From Heterocephalus glaber (taxonomy: Eukaryota; Chordata; Mammalia; Rodentia; Bathyergidae): DNA of 64,000 nucleotides. The DNA lies in NCBI RefSeq assembly GCF_000247695.1, contig NW_004624801.1:6820406-6884405 (forward strand), in the 5' to 3' direction. The translations under genes were made by a program, and so were the position numbers. Below are positions 51,351 to 63,199 of the stretch, one piece after another. The notes under the pieces were generated by a model. It did not search any database and had not been told where the DNA came from. It saw only the letters and a program-made list of their open reading frames with translations. The stretch's first letter is position 1; the number at the start of each line of letters is the position of its first letter.

Positions 51351-51774
51351 TAAACTAGAAGCCTTTTCGCCTTCAGCAAATCACCTGTTGTGGGCACCCT
51401 CGCAAATGTGCTTTTTTCCCAAACAGAGTCATCCTTTCCAGAACAACATGTTTCCTGCTTCAGTTTTTCAAATGGTAAAGTTTAAAGTTTTGAAACAAAA
51501 GCATGCTTTACTAGAGAAGATTAAAAGCACATGAAACAAATGAATTCTACTCTGAAAATGGAATATTGGTAAATCGTTGTTAATATCGTCAAGTCCCTTT
51601 GTGCCAGCAAGGAAGGCCACCTTTGTGGCATCTCTGAGAAGTCGGCACCACCTCAGCCCATGGCTCTCCAGGGCCTCCCCATTTTGCCCACGAAGTCCAC
51701 CCTCTCTCTCGTGTACTTCCTGGGACACAAGCTGAATCTACCTTAAAACACATCTGCTGCAGCAGACCGAATAA
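51351..51774. other. unique sequence
   Basis: No gene recognised. The minus frame 51468-51728 (86 codons) has no motif. Confidence 0.4.
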
Positions 51775-51776
51775 AG

Positions 51777-51927
51777 AAGTGGGACATGGTGGTGCATGCC
51801 TATAATCTCAGCTATCCCGGAGGCTTGAGGCAGGAGGATTGTGAGTTCTAGGCCAGCCTGGGCTCCTTAGCAAGTTCAAGGTCAGCCTGGATTATGTAGC
51901 AAGACCCTGTCTCAAAAAACCCCAAAA
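51777..51927 (+). mobile_element. B1 SINE with internal duplication
   Basis: Two 'caaggtcagcctgg' / 'aggccagcctggg' blocks in tandem. Confidence 0.87.
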
Positions 51928-52016
51928 TCAGGGATTTAGCTCAGTGGTTCTGCCACCTGCCTTGCAAGCACAAGGTCCCGAGTTCAATCCCCGGTATTAA
52001 AAAAAAAAAAAAACCC
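51928..52016 (+). mobile_element. ID-type SINE inserted in a B1 tail
   Basis: GGTTCTGCCACCTGCCTTGCAAGCAC arm, B-box CGAGTTCAATCC, long A tail. Confidence 0.94.
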
Positions 52017-52043
52017 AAATCAAAAACAAAACAAAAATAAAAG

Positions 52044-52135
52044 AACTGGAGATGCAGCTCAGTGGTAGAGCTCATGCCTAGTGTGTGTGAGGGTCTGGGT
52101 TCAATCCATAGTACCAAGAAGAAGGAGGAGAAGAA
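52044..52135 (+). mobile_element. older ID-class SINE
   Basis: 'actggagatgcagctcagtggtagagctcatgcctagtgtgtgtgag'; tail (AAGAAGG)n. Confidence 0.88.
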
Positions 52136-52139
52136 ACAT

Positions 52140-53188
52140 CAGCCACGGCGAGTGTGTCTCACTGCAACCACCCTGAAATGCTGTTGAGAAAGGCTGAGGT
52201 TTCCCTGTCTTTGGGACAAGTCACCCTTGTTTTCCCCTGGCATGGGAGACTCACCTCCGATTCTGCTCACAGGCCTCATATATCCCCAGGCAGTGCCTCC
52301 CTCTCAGGGGAGCCACTGTGGCTGCCAAAAACAGGTGTAGGTAAAATCAGCACCGGGGACCTGAGGGAAAGGGCTGCGGCATCCTACACAAAGCTACTGA
52401 AGAGTCCACCTGGCCCTTCCCTGCAGGCACAGATTTCCCATAAACCATGCATCCCGGTGGTGCTTTACACCCCAGATCCCCGCCACAAGCAGCAGGAACG
52501 GGGTCTCTTCTCAGTTCCGGGTCTCATAGTTGCTTTCTTGCTCTGTCTTCAGTCACTAGTTTCCGAAAACGGTCCCGCTTCCGGCTCCTTCCCATGCCTG
52601 ACCGTCCACCAGTTACAAATAAAACTGTGAAATGCAAATGTGGGTGTTTCCTTTACAAACTCCAGCCAGGTGTCTGCAGCTGTAGGTTTTGGTCTGTGCT
52701 CAGCCCTGTGGTTTACCCTGGGCGGCTGAATCTGGGTGGGGGCATTCAAATCAAGGACTCCACTTGCTCCAGGCCCTCTGGGGCTTAGCTATTGTTCTCA
52801 GCTCTGTGGGGGGCTGTGGAGGGGTCTTGGGCATTTCCTGGGTGGCTGCCACTTCCTGCTGAGGCTGCCCAACTCCAAGAAAAGGGACATTTTCAGCATT
52901 GGTGATCCGGGGAGTTCCTGAAACTGAAGCAGAGTGTTCTCTTGCTTTCAAAACACAGCGAACAAATCTCTGTTTCCTAAATGGAAAGGAACAAAATCAG
53001 CACTGAGAGAGGTCGTGGGAGATGTTTTCCAAGTACCTCAGAGTACTTGGCAGGAGGAAGCAAAAACACTCATATTTAAAATACTCCTTGTCAAGGCTAG
53101 CCTGAAGTCAGATCATTGTGTGGTAAAGAAAAGAGAAAGAAATGTAGACGTTTGGCTTTTATGTTTTAAAAGATCATAAAAATTCACA
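52140..53188. other. unique sequence, no supported gene
   Basis: Frames of 158 and 113 codons (52154-52630 and 52447-52788) overlap in different phases. Neither shows a domain or splice context. AATAAA-like 'caaataaaact' at 52616 is isolated. Confidence 0.4.
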
Positions 53189-53189
53189 T

Positions 53190-53285
53190 TAGGGCTGGAG
53201 GTGTAGCTCAAGGGTAGTAGAAAACTTGTCTAGTATGTGGGAGGCCCTGGGTTCTGCCCCTAGCACTGCAAAAAAATTTTAAAAA
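53190..53285 (+). mobile_element. older ID-class SINE
   Basis: 'ggctggaggtgtagctcaagggtagtagaaaacttgtctagtatgtgggagg'. Confidence 0.87.
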
Positions 53286-53306
53286 TGCATATCAATATAA
53301 GCATTT

Positions 53307-53512
53307 GAGCCCGGCCTTGTGGCGCATGCCTGTAATTCCAGCACTCAGGAGGCTGAGGCAGGAGGATCATGGTGGTGCATACCTGCAATTCTAGCACTTG
53401 AGAGGCATGAGCTTGAGGCCAGCCTGGGCTACATAGCATGTGCAAGGCTAAGCTGAATTATGTAGCAAGACCCTGTCTCAAGAAAAACAAAAACAAAAAC
53501 AAAAAGAAAGAA
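53307..53512 (+). mobile_element. two joined B1 SINEs
   Basis: A first B1 ('gagcccggccttgtggcgcatgcc...aggatca') is continued by a second starting 'tggtggtgcatacctgcaattc', with a (CAAAAA)n tail. Confidence 0.85.
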
Positions 53513-53820
53513 ATTGGTGTACCCAAAGAAGTCCTAAATAAGGCAGAACTCTGAGACCTGTAAGAGCGACCTGAGCCAAACCCAGACACAGGTCCCAAGA
53601 AGAATTAATCCTGACCTTGGATCTGGGTAATACAGAGAGGAGCTGAGCCACAAGGGATGGTGAAGGGCTCAGGAGGTCAGGGCCAAGAGAGAGGACTTTC
53701 CAAGAGAAGGGGGGCCCAAGGCGGACTTCTGGGGACAGAGCTGGAGAGAAGCGGGTGGGGCTCCTCTGACAGCCCTGGGCTCCAGGGTGGGCGTCAATAA
53801 GCTCTCATAACCTCCCCTCC
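53513..53820. other. unique sequence
   Basis: No gene or repeat recognised. Confidence 0.4.
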
Positions 53821-53821
53821 C

Positions 53822-53925
53822 CTCCCCTCTCTCTGAGACAGGGCCTCTCTGTGTAGCCCAGCCTGGCTTTGAACTTGACATCCTCTTTCCTCAACCCCCC
53901 AGTACTGGAATTACAGGGGGTGCTC
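53822..53925 (-). mobile_element. B1 SINE, truncated
   Basis: 'ctctgagacagggcctctctgtgtagcccagcctggc...ggaattacagggg'. Confidence 0.85.
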
Positions 53926-53929
53926 ATAT

Positions 53930-54158
53930 GTTTATTGATTTATTTATTTTGTTACTGAGAGTTGAACCCAGGTCCTTCACACTGAGCTGTATGCCTAGCC
54001 TTTTTCTTTCTTTTCTTTTCTTTTTTAAAAAATTTTACTCTGAGACAAGGTGTCTTACTATGTGATAAATCACCAAGTCTGGGCTTGAACCTTTGATCCT
54101 CCTGCCTCAGCCTCCCAGAGTGCTGGGATTACAGGCACACACCACTAAGTCTAGCTTC
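53930..54158 (-). mobile_element. B1-dID dimeric SINE
   Basis: Antisense dID 'gttactgagagttgaacccagg...actgagctgtatgcctagcc', linker, and B1 to 'caccactaagtctagc'. Lies next to the previous B1. Confidence 0.88.
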
Positions 54159-54269
54159 ATCTGTTTTCATACTGTGCTTGCAAGTCTTACAACTAACACA
54201 CACACAAAAAAGCAAAAAATAAAAAATAAAAAAATAAAAATTTAAGACTTTTTATTTAGAATATCAGAA

Positions 54270-54348
54270 TGTTTATTTGTTTGTCTTTGTGGCTTTAGGC
54301 TTCACATGCTGGGCAAGCTCTGCACCACTGAGCTACACTCTCAGCCCC
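54270..54348 (-). mobile_element. older ID-class SINE
   Basis: Antisense 'ttgtggctttaggcttcacatgctgggcaagctctgcaccactgagctacac', with the middle lost. Confidence 0.65.
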
Positions 54349-57140
54349 TGGAAGGACATTTTGAAAACAATAACAGGATGTTTGAACAATCTTGGAATTT
54401 CGCAGGCTTTTCCACAGCAGCGCAGCCTCCCTGTCTCTCCCAGGAGTCCTCTCACAGGATACTGGGTATCCACCGGGTCTCTCGTCCTGCTATAGAAGTG
54501 AGGGGGCCAGGGGCCGTGGGTGGGAGGATTTGGGGGCCGTGTGGAGGCCAGCACCCATCTTTATAAAACTGGATTGAAGCACACTTTTCCTTTGCTGTGA
54601 CTGGCCATCTCTGGTGTCTGTGGACGACTCTGCCCAGCAGGCTATCTGCGGCCAGGGCCGCAGACCTGAGCGTGGAGCTGCTTTGTGAGTGCACTGCAGA
54701 AACCCAGTCCACACCTTCGCCAGAGACTGGTGTATTCAAAAGCCCTAATAAGCTATTCGCATGCACGGGCTGAAGGAATGTTTTGACAGCTTAATGGTGA
54801 TTGATGTGCTCCATAGCTTTTTGACAGAGCTGGTGAATTATAGAGCAACTTCGAAGATCAACCCGAGATGAGATGAGAGCTCTCCCTGTGCAGCTGGCTG
54901 TCACCAAGGAATTGCTTGAGAAAACCCAGCCCCCCTTGACCCTAACTATCTCCTGCTGGAAGGAGCATTCAGTAGGGCTGAGGGATAAGACAGGTTTTGT
55001 TACAAGGGCATTGGGGGACATCTAGGTCTTTGGGACCTCTCTGAGACAATGGGTCCTTCTCTCTCCATTCTCACCTTAGGGGAGACTCTGTGTACAATGA
55101 CAGAATGATTCAGCCTTGTACGATGGACCCCAGCATGGTGCACCCAGCATGATAAGACCCCAAATACAGGACTGGCCTGACAGACAGCAACCTCCCCGCA
55201 CTAGGCAGGTGCTGAAGCCCCTTTGAACCCAGCACCAGGGGCTAAAGGTGTGGAGGCCAGCGGCATTTCGTTGGGGTCACTTCAGGACCAACTAGATGCC
55301 AGGGATCATTTGGTTTTTCCATCTGGGCACACTGAGCGGGCCATGTCAGTGCCCTAGGGCTGGGGGCCAGGGCACCGGTGCCACTGAGCTGCCCAAGGCT
55401 CTTCAGGAGGGGGTGAAAGGCTGCTTTTTCCTGTTTCTCCTTCCTCCCAAAGCCCTCATAGCCCAGCAGTCTCTCAAGAGGGTCTTTAGCTTCCTGGCTT
55501 TATCTCCTGCTCCTCAAAACTTGACCCCAAGTGGGGTCCCTTCTGAGCATGAAAGGAGCATTGGTGCAGGTGACTTTTAGTCAGTGGGTTGGCATCACCC
55601 GAAACTGAATCGGGCCAACCAGGCTGCCTGAGACCCTAAATATAAGGGGCGGAGAGAGGAGGGAATATGACTCATTGATGAAGCCTCTAATCTCCACCCA
55701 GCATAGGACTGTCCTCTGAGCCTCGCACGTTCCTGGTGACAACAGACACTCTTCTGTTATGTAATGCTCTCCTGGGTGTCTCCAAGTTCCACGGTAACCC
55801 AAATACAGAGCATGCCCCGGTGCCCATCCAGGAATGCCATTTAACACAAGGACAGCCTCGGCCCCAGCCAGAGAAGAGTGTGCTTTTCCTAAGTCAAGGT
55901 CATAATTCTGCCTCCTTCCTGTAATTGTGCTAAAGTGCGTGCAGGTGGGGCACCTAGAAGCTGCCGTCTATATTTAGCTCCTGTTAGCGCTGCATGCCTA
56001 TACAGCATGCCTTTTTTATTATGCAAGGAGAGCAGACAAGGTCTGGCAAGGTAATCCCGGGGGGCTTATAATGGGAAAGGAATAACGAGTACCTTCCAAT
56101 AACCATCTCACCACTGTCGACAAGATGAAGACAGCCCTGGCTTTGCTGGCTTCCCAAGGAGGCTCTAGAGAGCTGGCTTAGCAACCAGAAAATCAAACCT
56201 TTGCACACAGTGATACAGGAGGGGAAATAGAGTCCAGAGAGGATCTTGAGGCCACCTGTTCTCAGGGGCACAGGTTAATCCCTGTGGAGAACACCTGCTG
56301 CTTTCGGGAGTCCAAAGGATGAGTCTTAAATCACATGTGGTCTTTGTCAGCATTGCATTAAGCAGACAGTCAGCTGAGAGCAAAGCCCAAGGAACTGATA
56401 TCCCTGGAAGACAGCAGACCGGACCGAGGTGGAGCATGCGAGCTCTCTGTCAGGATAAGAAGCAGCATTTCTTCTATCCACCTGCAGTATAAAAGAATAT
56501 GTACTTGATGAGACCATTTACACCGAGTGAATGCAAAGTATCATCATCAGCATAACTGCAGGTAACTGAGAGCGTCGTTATCCCTAAGAAGAAGGCCACA
56601 GTATAGCTTCTCTGAAGGGGCCCTCATACTCCAGCAGGTCATACTTCATGCCTGGATTACACAAGCCAACCTGCACTTATGCCTGCTCCTTCTACCATCC
56701 TTGCAAAGGCTGCACTTATTAGAGAAGTTGGAGCCTTCATAGGCACATCCTGATCCCATGCTAGGGGAAAAGCAACCACTTAGAACCTGAAGAGCAACTT
56801 CAGGAATCTGACCTTGGGTTGACCCTCCCTCCGGCTGGATTTGCCCTTACTAAAGCTTTCTTTGACTGCACTGGAAACCCGTTTTTGCCTCGTTTGTTAT
56901 ATTGCCTGGGAGGTTATCAACTGGCAATTGAAGTTAGCAAGGCTCTTCTTCAGATGTGAAACTAGATGGGTCTGTGAAACAGGCACACCAGGAATGGGCT
57001 CTTCAGTCGCCCACAGTGCTCCTCCTACCCATCTCTGAGGGAGAGGACAGATGGACGCAACTTCATGGCAGGCATGCTTGTTGGGCTTCCTAAGCTGGGA
57101 AAGCACCCCTAATTTTAGGCTGCCCCAGCACTTTTTTTTC
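54349..57140. other. 2.8-kb repeat-poor block, candidate conserved regulatory DNA
   Basis: The longest stretch without recognisable SINEs. Two AT-rich parts stand out: 54735-54880 ('ccctaataagctattcgcatgc', 'gacagcttaatggtgattgatgtgctcc') and 55970-56110 ('tatttagctcctgttagcgc', 'cttataatgggaaagg'). Both are rich in homeodomain-, TEAD- and SRF-like short motifs. No exon with good splice sites is seen. The ORFs inside are short. Confidence 0.4.
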
Positions 57141-57142
57141 TT

Positions 57143-57215
57143 TCTTCCCAGTGCTGGGTCCAATCCAGGGCCTCACACATACCAGGCAAGAGTTCTGCCC
57201 TGAGCCTCTCGCACA
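57143..57215 (-). mobile_element. older ID-class SINE, decayed
   Basis: Antisense 'ccagtgctgggtccaatccagggcctcacacataccaggcaagagttctgcc'. Confidence 0.65.
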
Positions 57216-57695
57216 CTCCCTGCCCCAGAGTTCTTGGGCTTCTCTCCTCGATCTGATTGTGTCACTTTACCCTGCAGTAACAGGAAACCTGCTAGGGTGC
57301 AGAAGTGTGATTTAGAGTCAACTGATTACACGTTCCTGCAGGAGACCTTGTCTCACAACTGGCTGTGGAGGAGGAGGAGGCAGGGACAGGGCATCCACCG
57401 CATGGGCACGGATTGCAACACACAGAGCATGGTCCTGGAGCAGGGCCGGGGCAGCCAGCCCCTGGCTTGTCCTCTCTCTGGGGGAGCCAGTGTGACACGG
57501 TATGTAAGTCATCCCCGAGGCTGCCTCAGGCCTGGATTTCCAGCCAATCTGCGGCCTCTGCATCCCTTCAACTCTCGGCTTGAGGTAGCTGAGTGGATCC
57601 TGTGACAGCAACTAGGAACCCCTGGCTACAATAAAGACAACAGGAAGCAGGAAAAAGAGATATCAGGAAGTGGTAGATGAATCCAGAAAGAGACA
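57216..57695. other. unique sequence
   Basis: A 123-codon plus frame and a 97-codon minus frame overlap at 57234-57611 without motifs. Confidence 0.4.
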
Positions 57696-57696
57696 A

Positions 57697-57858
57697 AGGA
57701 AGTCAGCAAATATTTCTGCACAATAGCCATCATTTGTTGCTGCTGTACAATACGTATGAACTCTTACAACTCTGCTAGGCATTATTACAATATTCCCATT
57801 TCATGGATGAGGAAATCAGCTCAGAATGATTAAGGGGCCTGCAGAAGGTGTGAAACTG
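57697..57858 (+). mobile_element. MIR SINE
   Basis: 'acaatagccatcatttgttg ... actctgctaggcattattacaatattcccatttcatggatgaggaaatcagc' follows a MIR nearly end to end, strongly diverged. Confidence 0.75.
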
Positions 57859-58645
57859 CATTACCCATTCCTTTTTCTCCTCCTTCTTCCGGTTCCAAGA
57901 GCCCAGGCATTTCGCTAGACTGAGTAACACCATAGTTCACCCGTCGGAGCTTAGAAGGTCAAGGTATTCATCAGACAGGAGCAGACTATACATTAGAAAA
58001 CACTGACACACTGGAGAAAGATCCTCAGGAGTTCCTTACTAAGGAGATGTGACTGCAGGAACTATTTACTTTGTGCTCTCAGGAATCAGGTTCTTTGAAT
58101 TTTTTTTAAAACAAATAGTACGTGTATTGCTTTTGTAGTCAGCCATTATCTTATGTGCCTCGTGTAGGAGGAATGAAAAAGCAAGAAAACAAATTGTGGT
58201 TATGATTACATGGTAGGATCGCACGTGATTTTTATTTTCTCTTTGGCATTTCCACATTAAATTTGTTTCTAAAATGAGCCTGTGCACAGGTTACTTTCAA
58301 ATACAAGCAGAAGAACCCTCTGGTGCGGACTGAGCTGCACCATAAGGGTACTGAAGAGGTCACATGACTGGAAGTCTAGTTCGGAAGGAAGACCCAGGCA
58401 TGGCAGGAGCCACAAGGTCACCAAGGACCTGCTCTGCTCCCTACCTCTCCTCTCTGCAGTCTGAGCCTCCCTTTGTGGGTGCAGCATGGCTGTGGCAGCG
58501 CAGCAATCAGAGTGGGCCCAGCAGCATCCAGGAACAGAAACGAGGCCTTCTTTCCTGGCGTCTCTTTTCTGGGAGTGTGGGAGCCCTTCCAGAACTGCCT
58601 ACATGAGGTCACATACCCATGTGCTCCCCACTCACTCCTCAGTGG
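57859..58645. other. unique sequence
   Basis: No gene. The 119-codon frame at 58473-58832 crosses into a SINE. Confidence 0.4.
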
Positions 58646-58649
58646 GTCT

Positions 58650-58722
58650 CTCAGTGGGGGACGTGGCTCAGGGATAGGGCATCCGAGAAGCCCTGGATTC
58701 AACCCCCTGCACTGGAAAAACA
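58650..58722 (+). mobile_element. older ID-class SINE
   Basis: 'cagtgggggacgtggctcagggatagggcatccgagaagccctggattcaaccccctgcac', with the middle shortened. Confidence 0.78.
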
Positions 58723-58861
58723 ATGTGCAGCCCCTGGCAGGAAGTCCATGTGATGGAAGTGGACAAAGTCACCAAAGTCGTGGCCTTGGAAAGGATGTGG
58801 GGAAACGGAGACAATCTGAGTGTCTGCTATAGAATATATTATTTTATAATTTTAAAAAATG

Positions 58862-59040
58862 TCAGCCAGGTGTGGTGGCACAAATTCTAGCACCAGGCAG
58901 GGAGATCACAGGTTGGAGGCCAGCTTGGGCAGTTTAGTGACACGCTGCCTCAAATTTTAAAAAAAGGGAGGAGGTGCACGGGACATATAGCTCAGTGCAA
59001 AGCTCCTGGGTTCAATTCTGAGTACCGGACAAAAAAAATC
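58862..59040 (+). mobile_element. B1-dID dimeric SINE
   Basis: B1 'cagccaggtgtggtggcacaaattctagc', linker 'caaattttaaaaaaaggg', dID 'gcacgggacatatagctcagtg'. Confidence 0.87.
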
Positions 59041-60060
59041 AATTTGAAACATTTTTAAAACACTCTTGTTCCTCCATTCATGAAAACTTCTGCTTTTCTC
59101 GGAAAATAATCATCACCTAGGTGCGGACAAAACCCTGCCCTGTTTCTGCTGCAGGAGCTGTTCTGCCCCTGGGAATGTAGGAAGCAGACAGGTCCCTGGC
59201 AGCCACGGGCCTGCATTTCCTCAGGGATTCCTGTGGGTCACAAGAGGCAGGCCCCTGGCCCAGGCACCCTACCTCTGCTAGCAACCTGCCTTTCTTAAAC
59301 TGTGGTGGCTCAAAATCAAGTTTTGTCTTCAGCTATGCAAAGTGCTAAGCTTTAATCCACTGTGATTCAGTGCAGACTTAAACACTGACTGGCTTGACCA
59401 AGATAAATGAATAGTCTTGCAGGGATCGCAGCTCTGCACTGTAAGTCCAGGAGGGCTGGGTAAGTGAAACGCTGGAGGCAGCTCAGGTTTCAAACCCATA
59501 AACCTCGGTGTCCTTTCTGAGGGTTGGAACTGGCTGCAGGAGAAAGCATTTATTTCCTTCCATTTGCCGCACAGTTGTTGGGCTGCTTAAAGCAAGAGGT
59601 AGAGAAATTAAGAGACCGGCTTTGATGTCTTCCACCAGAGAATAAGCTTTGATTTTCATTGAGATCCTAGAAGCTTTTGCTGCTGGGACATAAGAATAAA
59701 TACATTTAAAGAAGAAAAAATAAGGAGGAAAAGAAGAAGAAGAAAAAAACCTTAGTGTTCTCAACATATTGAGGGCATCTCTAATTTCATTCATCATTCT
59801 AAAACTTAAACTTTATCTTTAGGTTCCAAAGTTGCAAGGGTTTTGCTTTATTTTGTTTTCTTCCTTTTCCTCTGTTACGTCACAAACAAGGCACTTGGGA
59901 GCTCTTATAAATTTCAGAATACTAATCAGGTGAGCCAATAATGGAACATGAAGTTGTACAGGTTATTGCCACTTGGTATTTAAAGAATGTATGAGTCAAC
60001 CAATTCAGCTGCTACACAGGAAACCTCTGGGAACCTGTAAGGCCATTTGGAGGGGTGATC
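59041..60060. other. unique sequence
   Basis: No gene. The 59680-59760 part is (GAA/GAAAAA)-rich. The 104-codon minus frame across it is low complexity. Confidence 0.4.
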
Positions 60061-60240
60061 AGTACTGGGAATTGAATCGAACCCTTCACACTGAGCTGTA
60101 TCCCAGGCCTAATAATTTATTTATTTTTAAATTTTAAGACAGGGTCTTGCTAAGTTGCCCAGGTTGGGCTGAATTTGAGATCCTCCTGCCTCAGCTTCCC
60201 AGAGTGCTGGGATACAGGTGTGTACCACCATGCCCAACTC
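60060..60240 (-). mobile_element. B1-dID dimeric SINE
   Basis: Antisense dID 'agtactgggaattgaatcgaacccttcac', linker 'taatttatttatttttaaattttaagacag', and B1. Confidence 0.88.
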
Positions 60241-60384
60241 CAAACATATTCTTGGTTTGTCTGTGCACTAGAGTGTGCAGCCACCCACAGGTACCTACAT
60301 CTGCAGGATTTCACACTGGGCCTTCCTGAGCAGGATGATGCCTGCTTTTGTCCTATCTTATATACTTATGGGGGTAGGTTTTTC

Positions 60385-60477
60385 TTTTTTCTTTTTTTTT
60401 TTGGTACCAGGGATTGAATTCAGGATCTTGTGCTTTTGAGGCAGGCGGCGGAACCACTGAGCTAAATCCCCGGCCCC
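60385..60477 (-). mobile_element. ID-type SINE
   Basis: Antisense 'ggtaccagggattgaattcagg...ccactgagctaaatccccggcccc'. Duplication ggggtaggtttttc / ggggtggatttttc. Confidence 0.94.
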
Positions 60478-60479
60478 TA

Positions 60480-61324
60480 AGGGGTGGATTTTTCGCCATC
60501 ACAACCAGAAAAACAGATCTTAAAACTGGTGAGCTGGAAGAAGGAACAACACCAACAAAATCAGAAAAAAAATGGCGTGGGACAGAAAAAAGTGAATGCA
60601 CTAGAAATATCCCATATGTTCTGTAGACTGAGTAGTAGGTTCAAATCCTCCCTTGGACATTCTTTATCCATTTACCGTGTCTGTGCCTTGGTGCTCCTGT
60701 CCGAGAATTGGGTTGCTATGAGGATCCTGCAGTGGGCCTGATACCATTGGTACAGAGTGGAAAGAGCTATTTTCACCCTTGAGGGAGCTGCTAATCATCT
60801 GTAACTAAATTAAATGGGGTACTGCATTTAGATGTCATATGGAAAGAGAGTAGCTATCAGCTGGCTCCAAAATCCTGAATTATCCGTAGCGATTAAACAA
60901 TCAGACCTCCCTGTGCCTCAGTGTCCCTAGGTGTGGAGTAGCTCAGTGTCCTAAAAGTGGGTTTCTTACATGCTCTCCTGAACCACAGAGAGGCCAGTCC
61001 TCAGTGGAGCCCTGTGCATGCCCGAGTGGTCATGCCAGGTGAGCGGCACTCCTCTCCAGGTGCTTATGAAACTGAACAGAGGCTGGCTTTTGCTGCCAAG
61101 GACCATGGTGGCTTTGTTCCCAGGTCCTTTGGGGCCAGGATCTCCAGTGGGACAAACAGGCCAGCCTTGCCTTTCATAGGCCTCACTCTGCCTCTTGGGC
61201 AATGGTGGCAGGACTGCAGCCCATCTGTACCAGAGGTTGCCCGGGGACTGCGGGGCTCTTCTCTACCCTTCCTGCTGGCAAAGGGTGTCCTCTCCCCCAA
61301 CAGAGGTTTGCTTCTAGCCAGCTC
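60480..61324. other. unique sequence
   Basis: A 138-codon plus frame (60957-61373) has no domain. No gene supported. Confidence 0.4.
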
Positions 61325-61525
61325 GACAGGGTTGGATATGGGCTCCCAAGAGACATGCATACCCAACTCCTAGCCCCCCCTGCCCCCCCGTTGTGATGAT
61401 GCCCTTATTTGGAAAGTGTCCTTTAGATGTAAATTAAAGATCTTGAAATCTTGAATGAGATCATTGTGGATTTAGGGTGGGTCCTAAATTCATTGGTTGT
61501 TTAGCTTTATAAGGGAGATCCAGCA

Positions 61526-61650
61526 CTCAGGAAATTGAAGCAGGAGGATCACAAGTTCTAGCCCAATCTGGGCAACTTAGTGAGGCCCTGTCTCAAAATA
61601 AAAAATAAAAAGGGCTGGGATGTAGTTCAGTATGAAGGCCCTAGGTTCAG
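61526..61650 (+). mobile_element. B1-dID SINE, 5' truncated
   Basis: 'ccagcactcaggaaattgaagcaggagg', linker 'caaaataaaaaataaaaaggg', dID 'ctgggatgtagttcagtatg'. Confidence 0.87.
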
Positions 61651-61742
61651 GGGCGGGGGTGCGGGGGGAGAGACAGAGAGACAGAGAGAGAGGAGAGAAG
61701 AGAGAAGACAGAAGAGGGACGAGGGAAGAGGGAAGAGGAGAG
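61651..61742. repeat. purine (GA/GGGA)n tract
   Basis: Almost purely A and G from about 61660, apart from a few C in ACAGAG units; derived from the SINE tail. Confidence 0.85.
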
Positions 61743-61869
61743 ATTTGGCCTAGGGAGTCATAAGGAAGAAAGCAGAAGGAGAGATTCCAATGATGTGGCC
61801 ATAAGCCAAGGAACACCTGTAGCCACCAGAAGCCAGATAGGGAGCTTGTAAAATAGTGCATTTCTGTTG

Positions 61870-63085
61870 GTTTATGCCACCAAGTTTGTGCTCATTTGTT
61901 ACAGCAGGTATCAGGAGCCAATGCCCCAACTGTGGGCACTTACGGAGCTTTGCAGGGAAAGTTCGGAGAGGGTCCTTGTATCCTTGAGGGTACAGAGGGA
62001 GGTCACATGGGCTCTGGGTTTTCTATCAGTGTGGTTATACATTTTTGGGACACAGCAAAGCCCCTCACTAATGACTGTCCTGCAGGAAGCTGGAGGTCAT
62101 GCGTTGGCTGTTGCAGGAGGCAGAGCTGACAGGCACAGCGACATTTAGGACGAGTTACACATTCACACTTTAGCATTTTAAGGTTGAGTGCACTGCCTGA
62201 CCTTGGAGGGTCACAGACTACGGTGAACTGCTCTGCTATGCTAGATGACTGGCTCTTGTGCAGCCTCTGAGCCCTGGAAGTCCATGCAACTCGTAATTAG
62301 TGGAAGGGAGTTTACCAAGAAAGACTCCAGTATCTTTTCAGCCTCTCTGTATTGAGAGCTATATACATGAAGATTGGTCTTTTAGTTATATTTTCCCATT
62401 GGTCTTTTACACAATTTTCAAGTCATTTTTCTGCTTGGGGAAAGCCTAAGATGGGGAAAGGACTTCTCTAAATATAGAGGATGAGACTAGTAACTAACAA
62501 GAAGGGTAGGCAGGATGATAATAATAATCTTTGCACACAGAACACTTCGGAGGCAGAGCTGGAGGATGCTTGGCTGTGGGAGGTATTTACAAAATGTTTT
62601 CATAAACATTTTCTTATCCGAGATTAACAACCCAGCGAGGTATGTTTCCTGACATCAAATTCCATCAACATCCAATTAGAATTTTTTTCTTTGCCTATGG
62701 AAGAGAAAAACCCTGAAAGCTGCTTTGGGGTGTGGAGATCACTCTGTCAGGCATGCAGGGCCCACTGAGGTGGGCAGGGCCGGCAGACGGAATTGTTGGG
62801 GAGCCGTGAAATGAGCAAACGTGCGCCTCTTTAGGAAGACTCCCTGTGTGTGTAAGGTGGTAGAGCCATAGGGTGTCTGCCTGCGAGATGCCCCCAGATA
62901 AGGACTGGACCTGAAACTGGAGGAGATTTGGGGGCCTCAGGTGTCCTCTCTCTTCCCCATGTGAATTAGGAGGGTGCTAGCCTCACTGGCCTGGCATGTG
63001 TGCCCTGGGTGGTCCAATCTCTGTCCACAGTACTGAAGGTGGTCTTCATGGTCAGTCTTGGGAGACTGCTTTAACTAATCAGATT
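61870..63085. other. unique sequence
   Basis: 1.2 kb with no repeat or gene recognised. Confidence 0.4.
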
Positions 63086-63088
63086 TAG

Positions 63089-63179
63089 GGGGCCGGGGAT
63101 TTAGCTCAGTGGTTCTGCCACCTGCCTCGAAAGTGCAAGGTCCCAAGTTCGATCCCCAGTACCAAAGCAAACAAACAAA
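63089..63179 (+). mobile_element. ID-type SINE
   Basis: GGTTCTGCCACCTGCCTCGAAAGTGC arm, B-box CAAGTTCGATCC, tail (AAAC)n. Duplication cagattta on both sides. Confidence 0.94.
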
Positions 63180-63199
63180 CAGATTTAGGATGTTCTGGT

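Larger units (their letters stand above)
61325..61865 (+). repeat. ancient LTR-like repeat interrupted by a B1-dID
   Basis: 'gatgcccttatttggaaagtgtcctttagatgtaaattaaagatcttgaaatc ... ttataagggaga' continues after the SINE with 'gagatttggcctaggg ... tgatgtggccataagccaaggaac'. The order fits a single old element. Confidence 0.5.

Noticed and set aside
52154..52788. Possible exon pair from 158- and 113-codon frames
   Set aside because: They overlap in different phases, with no splice sites joining them and no domain.
1147..63179. tRNA genes at the many A-box/B-box sequences
   Set aside because: All sit in SINEs with a poly(A) tail and target duplications. The arms do not close into a tRNA cloverleaf and no 3' T terminator follows as in a tRNA gene.
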